A stretch of 64,000 nt of DNA from Paraspadella gotoi (Eukaryota; Chaetognatha), in NCBI GenBank assembly GCA_051294375.1, contig CM119269.1, positions 3,346,657-3,410,656 of the forward strand, in the 5' to 3' direction. The notes under the pieces are model-generated. The model ran no database searches, was not told the DNA's origin, and was given only the letters and a program-made list of their open reading frames with translations. Each line of letters starts with the position of its first letter. Position 1 is the stretch's first letter. This document shows, one piece after another, positions 57,031 through 64,000 of this stretch. Made by a program: the position numbers and the translations under genes.

Positions 57031-57910
57031 CTAAATATGTCTCCCATCGTCTCATTAATTTGAACCTTCCTCTTTCGATTTCATAAGAATTCTTCATCGT
57101 CGGCGTTGTCGTCTTCCTGGTCATCGCGGATATTTGTTGACCATGTTCACTTTCTATTTCATTGCTAACGACCAGGTTAACTGACAGAATAAAAATTGGT
57201 CGGGACTAAAAAAAAAAAAAAATACTCGACCAACTCTTTTTGAGCTCTGAGGATAATAATAAGTAATAAATAAAAAAGAGGCTAACCTTGCAGCCAAAGT
57301 ATAAGATGCGTCCAACCGAAAAGCTTCATTTTTTTTAAGTAAGCCAACAAATAGAGGGTAAAAACAATAATCAGGATTTTTAAGCATAAAATCTTTCATA
57401 AGAAAGATTTATTTTAATCGTCATTATATACTGTGACTGCAAGTCTGCAAGTACGCGTATTTCAATTTTTTTCCTAATTAACATTTTGACTCAATGGAAT
57501 CGTGGCCAGCTCGTCTAAGAAGGCACAAAAGTTGGTTAAAGACTTTCACGCGCAAAATGCGTGCATTTCCTCGTGCATCTCGCGCTTATGCAATTCAAGA
57601 CCATATTTGCTTTAGGCGAGATTTCGATTTGTGCGTAAACAGGACGTCATTGGGTCGCGACGACCCGGACGAGAGGAGTTTGTTCGAAAAAATCGATTCT
57701 TAAGATTTCGGAGAATTAATTCTAAGTCAGACTAAAGACTAAGTAATAAATTCTGCGTCTATAATCTCACCCTCTTTGCTTTAGACAAAAAAAGATTGAT
57801 GGATGTTGTTGTTGTTGTCTATAAAAAAGACAGGTGTGGGTTGGTTGCCAATTTTTAACCGAATCCGGAATTCCCACGAGTTAAGAGTCCCTTCTTGATG
57901 GAACTATATA

Positions 57911-58028
<118 letters not shown>

Positions 58029-58165
58029 TTTGTGACGTATTTCAGTGGACTTAAACTTTAGTTAGAAGATATTCACTTGGAAATCTGAGCGCATATTTCA
58101 TTCCAGCTGAATGATTTCCAATGAAGGAGAATCCTTTTGTTGTACTAATTTCTTGGAAGAGTCTG

Positions 58166-58209
<44 letters not shown>

Positions 58210-59028
58210 AAACTAAAAATGAATTGCACTACATTACCAATTACAACTCCTCCCATGTTCCAGCTTCCCCCAGCACCATTTTCTGCCCCCGGAATCCCGA
58301 CTTTTCTTTTAATTCGCATGACGTTTATGTTCATATTCTGTCATGAATTTTTTGTCCCACTATTAATCAGTCGTGGATCGAGAGTCGATCGCTACCCAAA
58401 ATCATTTTTCTTTCAATCTTCTCGGATCCAAATATTTTGAAAAGGGAAACGCGCTGACACCGCAGGGCGAGTGGGAAATGAACGGCGCTAGTTGAACATC
58501 GTATTTAATGCAATCGAAATAATAGGAAAACCTTAGATTTCCTATTCCATACTTCAGAGAATCGAATACCGTATTTTCTTTGAGCATTCGCTCGATTTCG
58601 CGACATCGTCGTCGCTTACGCTTCGGTATATCTTCCCTAATTAAATTAACAATAACCTACTTTCAATCCATTCGATTGAGTTCGATAACGATCTGGTCGA
58701 AATGACGACGAAGACGATAGCGACGACGACGACGACGATGAAGATGATGCCGACTATGATGGCGACGATGATGACGTAAATAATATATTCTTTTACGGTT
58801 AATTGCCCTTCGTTGTTTATCTCTTTGTCATGGCCATTTTTAAAGCAGCTCAAGGTAGACCTAAGTCGTCGCTCACTTTCTTATCCTTAACCATTTCTAC
58901 ATTTTTTGCCACTGGTCCAATTAGGTCGAACCATGATTATAGATATAATATTTATTATACATATAAGATTTATTCCTCTTCCTTTTTTTTCTCTCTCTTC
59001 AGCGTTTTGTCAATCTCACACTAGTATT

Positions 59029-59130
59029 AAATTGGTACAACCAATATAAAAATTATCCATTCATTTAATAAATAAGCTATCTTGCCCCTGACTTTGGACA
59101 GGCTTTGGTGGTTTAAGGCCTCCATCACTC
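59029..59130 (-). repeat. Dispersed ~100-bp repeat, copy 2 (inverted)
   Basis: Reverse-complement partner of 23328-23429, with only a handful of differences over about 100 bp. It lies in intergenic sequence between the basigin-like gene and the gene starting at 63632. Confidence 0.7.
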
Positions 59131-60711
59131 TTACAGTCTCGTTTATTCACTCCCAGAGTACCTGGCTTCCCTATCAATAAAAGGTATAATATTTCAAAGA
59201 ATGTTTCAATTGTATGAAAACACCACTCCCTTAAGTATTAGATCGGGGAATACTAAATTTTATAAAAAAAATTTTTGGGCCGCAAATTCTTCCCACTGAA
59301 CTCCCTCCCTGTTTCAATCACCTTCTATTCCGTCCACCTCTCATTTTCCGACGTTGACATAAAACTAGATTGCCAAAAAAAGTAAAATATACTTCTGGCC
59401 TTTTATGGGTCATTATCACGCCATGTCCTGTTATCGTCGTTATTGTAGTCATCATCGTCGTCGTCGTCGTCGTTAATGCCTTTTCTATCGCCCCCGGTCA
59501 CCGAGATCGTATTTCTCGCGGTTAATTCCGGAGATGAAAAATACAATACGACCCGATTCGATGTAACATTGTAACGACCTTTTTTTCCTTTCTTTTTAGA
59601 AGTATTGCCTTTAAATCTTGAGGCTATATACGATACAAAAAATTTAAATCTTTTAAAACCTATTTAAAAAGAGCATCGTGTAAATCATAAGGGCTGAAAT
59701 CACGGCTGAAAAACTGGTGCCATCAGTTGAGGCGCTTTTCACTGTATTCCTTGCTTTGCACTGGGTGAATCAGGTCGAATATCATTAGCCACGCCCTCGA
59801 GAGGAAACCGGAAATTAAATTAGCTTCCAACTTTTTCCCAGTAATAAAAGTCATATATTTTTTATCTTTCCGTTCATCTTAAAAATGTGGGGTTCGTGTC
59901 CGAGTCTTTATTTATTATTTGAGATTGACTCTCCTGTCCGTTGGTACGAATTCTTCTTCGAGAGATGAGAGATAAACAAAGACAGAGACAGAGTTAGGCG
60001 GCGAAAAGACGCGATTTCATCGAGAAAAGAAGTCAAAGAGGAGAAAGAAGATGTGATAATTCTGGACTTAAATGTTTCAAGATGACAGAAACAAAGCGCC
60101 CAAAAATGAACAAAAATATATAGGGACTAAATGTTAAAATCTAACAGAAGATAAAACCCGACAAAATAAAAGATTTTCCCTCAGTTCGATTAGTTATTGC
60201 GTGGTCATTGGTCTAGGGCATTGCCCTGACAATTTCCGGCTGCCCGACCCTCCTTGTTGCCCGAAGCCATAAAGTCGCCACCCTGCGGCTCTTATGATCT
60301 CTGCGGTCAACAGACGGAAAACTTGTGTCAATTGCGTCATGCTTTCAGGATGAAGATATCCTTTTTTTTTGAAAATAACCAGATAAATCCTTTTTTATAT
60401 GTAAACGGAATTCATAATTATCAATTATTTGAAAAAACCTAAATGTTAAAAATTTTTCGTCTCTCCATTTTTATCTCTCTTTCTCTTTCTGACTTTCTTT
60501 ATTAGTCTTCCTCTCTTTCTCTTTCAATCATACTTTCTCTCTTTCTTTCTTAATCTTCCTCTCTTTCTCTTTCTATCATACTTTCTCTCTTTCTCACTTT
60601 CATTCTTAATCTTTCTCTCTTTCTCTTTCTATATTACTTTCTTTTTCTTTATATCTTACTTTCTCTCTTTCTCTCTTTATATCTCTCTTTTTCCCATTAT
60701 CATCTCTCTCC

Positions 60712-60790
<79 letters not shown>

Positions 60791-61477
60791 TCATCTTCCC
60801 AACCTTTCAAACCCTATTTCTCCATCCGTCCGTTAGCGTCGTCCGGTCCGTCAGATGTCAATCTCTCCATCGCCAAATTTCTCTTGTCCCCGCCATTTTC
60901 TTCCCTTCATTTCCTCGTTCAAACTCCGTTTGCACTTTGCGTGTTTCCCGCTGACTCCATTGACTCCTTTGACTTTTTAACCTCAACATTTTTTTTCGTT
61001 CATTTTTTTTCAAAAATTATTTCTTTCTTTTTTTTCCCCCCTTTACTTTTCTTTGTTTCTTTTTATTGTCACGAATTCTCGTAAAAATTCCCTTTTGCTT
61101 CTATTCTTTTCGTGCTTGATTGTGTTCTTATGTTTTGTTTTCTCTCTTTATTTTCTCTCTCTCTCTCTCCATGTCTCTCTCTATTTATCTCATTCACTTT
61201 CTATCAAGCGAACGAAACAACAAAAAAATTCCTTCTCATGCTCTTCAAAACAAGGTCGCTGTCTTATATGTCCTTAGTATACTATTTCTAGTTCAAACTT
61301 GTTGTCCACATACTCGTTGTCGCCGTCGTCTTGGACTAAAATTGCCATGACATTCTCTCGTCCTTATTATGGTTTGATTATCATCTTCCTTCATTCTACT
61401 CTCTCCATCTCTCTTTTTTTCCCCTTCTCTCTCTCTCTTTAAAAAAAATCCAGCGACGACGCTTGCGTCAATCTCTG

Positions 61478-61536
61478 ATTGGTCAACTTCGTCGCCGACG
61501 CGTCGACGTTCCTCCAATCATCGACGTTCCTCCAAT
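61478..61536. promoter_or_regulatory. CCAAT cluster with an 18-bp tandem motif
   Basis: ATTGG at 61478 and CCAAT at 61514 and 61532. The last two sit in near-identical units CGACGTTCCTCCAATC. Possible promoter, orientation unknown; it lies 2.1 kb before the ATG at 63632. Confidence 0.35.
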
Positions 61537-62160
61537 CAACGACGTTCCCTCCTCGTTTTGTTTTCTCAATTTTCTGTTTACGACTGGAAAAAAAATAATC
61601 TAAGCTTCTCTTTCTTTTTCGCTCCTGATTTTTTTGCACGAATCTGAAAAAAAAAAGATCGAAGTGCAAATTTCGTTCCGAAGATCGATTTTTAAATTTT
61701 GGTTTTCGGCACTAGTTTCGATGGGGGCGTAAAACCTAAGTATTAACCGCGTTAATCCGTCACTGAAGTCACTGAAGAAAAAAAAACGAAAGCGATTTTA
61801 ATTTGTATCAATTTGCTTTGTAAAAAAAAAATATAATAGAAATAATTATAAAGTAACAGCAGCCACAGATAAGAAAAACTTTCGCCTTCCGCTTTTAATA
61901 ATTTCTCATCTCGTTAGAATCTCGTTTGCTCATCAGTCTCTCCCAGACCTGAACTCCTCGGAGACACGCAGATTTCTCTCCCAACGGTCCCGATCGGGTT
62001 TTATCATCGGTTAATCTTAGTTCCATCTTCGGTTCCATCCTATTTTCTATAATCTCTTCTATCATCGGTTCCAACCTTCTCATCTTGAATGTCTCATCTA
62101 CATCACTTGTCCACCGCGATTTTGACGCCAGACTGACTCTCTCTCTCTCTCCTCTCTCTC

Positions 62161-62239
<79 letters not shown>

Positions 62240-62480
62240 ATTTACATGGCATTTGAGTTTAAGGTTATTTCTTTATCCTCACTTCTAAAATCTATGCAAT
62301 TGCCTCCCAATTAAAAATTAAATCTAATCAACTTCGTTTTATTATTTTAATTTGAACCGGAGTGGCCTAACAAGTCCAAGGATAGGATGTAACCAGCGTC
62401 TGGCTTGTCACGCTCTCGTGGGAACACGATCTGTTCTCGTGGCAAAATACGTTCAGTACACCAGTGGACGTTAAAAGACT

Positions 62481-62518
<38 letters not shown>

Positions 62519-63052
62519 TTACCTCCTGTTGACGTCTCGCATGGCATCGATGCGTATCAAAATTAAATAACGAGTGCAATAAAATACGTAAACGAAAATT
62601 GAAGTTACAACATTGAAAAAATGTTTATCAGTTCAACGAAAAAATCTTTGAATTACAGAATTGAAATCGCAACAGTATTCAGTCGTTGGAAGCAACCAAC
62701 TGACCTGACTCGATAAGCAACTTCCATTGATTGCGCTTAATTTAGCTCTTTTAGCTGCTCCTCCCTTCATTTGGCACTCTGCTCCTTCATTGCGATCCTG
62801 CTCCAATCTTTTCTTCGACTCCGCTCCTGTCTATATATCATTCCGCACCATTGGGTCCGTTATGTTTTGCTCTCGACGATCTTCGTGTTCAAAACCTCAA
62901 ACACCGTGTTATCCTGCGAATAAAAAAAGAAAAAAAAGAAAAAGAAAAAAGAAAATCAACTTAATCCCTGACAACAACGGATTTTTTTTTACACTCCCCT
63001 TTTTTTTTGTCGCCTTCATGATCATTATTTTTTCGACGATTAATTTATTTCA

Positions 63053-63159
<107 letters not shown>

Positions 63160-63631
63160 CCCTGTCTCCATTCTCTTTTTTCCTCCCTCTCTCTACTCCA
63201 GCAGAGAAACGAATCGGATCTCATGAGAGTCCAGGAAGAGGTTTTACTCTTCGAGGTTCGATCCATGAAAACATCATGAATTCCGGCGTCGATAGGCGCC
63301 AAAATATCAACGACGTCACTTTGCCACTTTCGTCAACGTCGTCGTCGACGTCGTCGTCGTCGTCGTCGACAACAACGACTTGTTCGTTATCCTCGTTACG
63401 ATCTTTTCCTCTCCATTCCTCCTTCTCAGGCGACTGAGTTTTCGCCTTTCTCCGGCGAGGAAGAGTAATAAAGACTTCAAAACAATTATCAAAATCTAAA
63501 ATTAACAAAAATAAGTGACGAGCCGTTTTTTGGAACGAGTTTAAAATATAATGCCGATCGGCGCCGCCTCCCGCCGGCGCCTGGAATTCAGCGCCGATAA
63601 ATTCCAGCACCGCGGCGTCGGTCGGCAAACA

Positions 63632-64000
63632 ATGGCGGCTCCGCGACCGGAGGTGGACGATCGCCGAGACGGCGGTTACGCCTCCGAGCCGGAAAACGTC
63701 TCTTCGTCGCCCAAGAAACGACAACGGCGCCGGAGACGACGCCCGGCGGCGAAAACGACGCCGGCCTCGTCCTCCTCATCGTCGTCGCTCGACGCCGCTC
63801 CGTTTCAAGCGACGCCTCAAATTCGGCGCCCTATAGATCTTTCTCCGACAACGCCATCGTTCTTGGCGGCGCCGTTCGATCGCGGTCCCTCGGTCACTTC
63901 TGCCTACGATTCTGGCGCTTCTAGAGATAGCGCCGGATCGCGAAACAGCGCCGGATCGAGATCCGAGGCGAGGGACGCCGGCGATGAGGCGGACGACGAA
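63632..64000 (+). CDS. Unidentified protein, N-terminal part; runs off the window
   Basis: An ATG in strong context (AAACAATGG) opens a frame of 123 codons with no stop up to the window end. It reads MAAPRPEVDDRRDGGYASEP, then a basic nuclear-localisation-like cluster (SPKKRQRRRRRRPAAK, about residues 27-42), a Ser run, and a Ser/Asp/Gly segment with a repeated DSAGSR/NSAGSR motif ending in acidic residues. Composition is that of a disordered N-terminus of a nuclear or scaffold protein. GC-rich codon use matches the other first exons here. I do not recognise the family. The first exon may end beyond the window. Confidence 0.6.
   Translation, partial: MAAPRPEVDDRRDGGYASEPENVSSSPKKRQRRRRRRPAAKTTPASSSSSSSLDAAPFQATPQIRRPIDLSPTTPSFLAAPFDRGPSVTSAYDSGASRDSAGSRNSAGSRSEARDAGDEADDE

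Overview
This window is animal nuclear DNA, most likely from a bilaterian invertebrate. It has spliced genes with GT-AG introns, metazoan-specific protein families, no CpG depletion in the gene-rich parts, and very many microsatellites ((CT/GA)n, (GAC/GTC)n, (CTTT)n, (ATC)n). I cannot name the species. Twelve runs of N mark scaffold gaps. Most long open frames here are translated repeats, not genes.

Genes I can support. (1) Three plus-strand exons (4573-4625, 42163-42394, 43025-44116) look like part of a neuron navigator (NAV/UNC-53) gene. The first two encode the second half of its calponin-homology domain in matching phase, across an intron of about 37.5 kb. (2) Inside that intron, on the minus strand (5364-8947), lies a multi-exon major facilitator transporter resembling MFSD8/CLN7; its exons carry several frameshifts. 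(3) A clean nine-exon ABHD2 lipase/hydrolase gene lies at 49480-52074 (+) and joins to a 421-residue protein with an intact Ser-Asp-His triad. (4) Convergent to it, at 52695-56336 (-), is a six-exon basigin/neuroplastin-type immunoglobulin-superfamily gene of 527 codons, with two Ig domains, a transmembrane helix containing a glutamate, and an alanine- and aspartate-rich tail. (5) An unidentified gene starts at 63632 (+) and runs off the window.

Layout. 1-645: a copy of 9406-10110. 4.5-9 kb: navigator exon and nested transporter. 9-42 kb: the rest of the giant intron, holding two large palindromes that surround or contain gaps (14.6-16.1 kb and 34.2-41.7 kb), two minisatellites (19-bp and 16-bp units), NF-Y-like CCAAT clusters and a CpG-rich island with NRF1- and E-box-like sites. 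42.1-44.1 kb: navigator exons with a second CCAAT cluster between them, which suggests an internal promoter. 44.3-49.4 kb: duplicated AT-rich blocks and a foldback DNA transposon. 49.4-57.1 kb: the ABHD2-basigin pair, then a second foldback element. 57-63.6 kb: repeats and a third CCAAT cluster.

The least expected observations are two related ~0.6-kb foldback elements, each flanked by an 8-bp target duplication; a triplicated 5' splice site in the basigin-like gene in which only one copy keeps the frame; the 32-bp-spaced CCAAT arrays; and the nested transporter. The frameshifts and the gap-associated palindromes may be assembly or amplification artefacts, and each entry says so.
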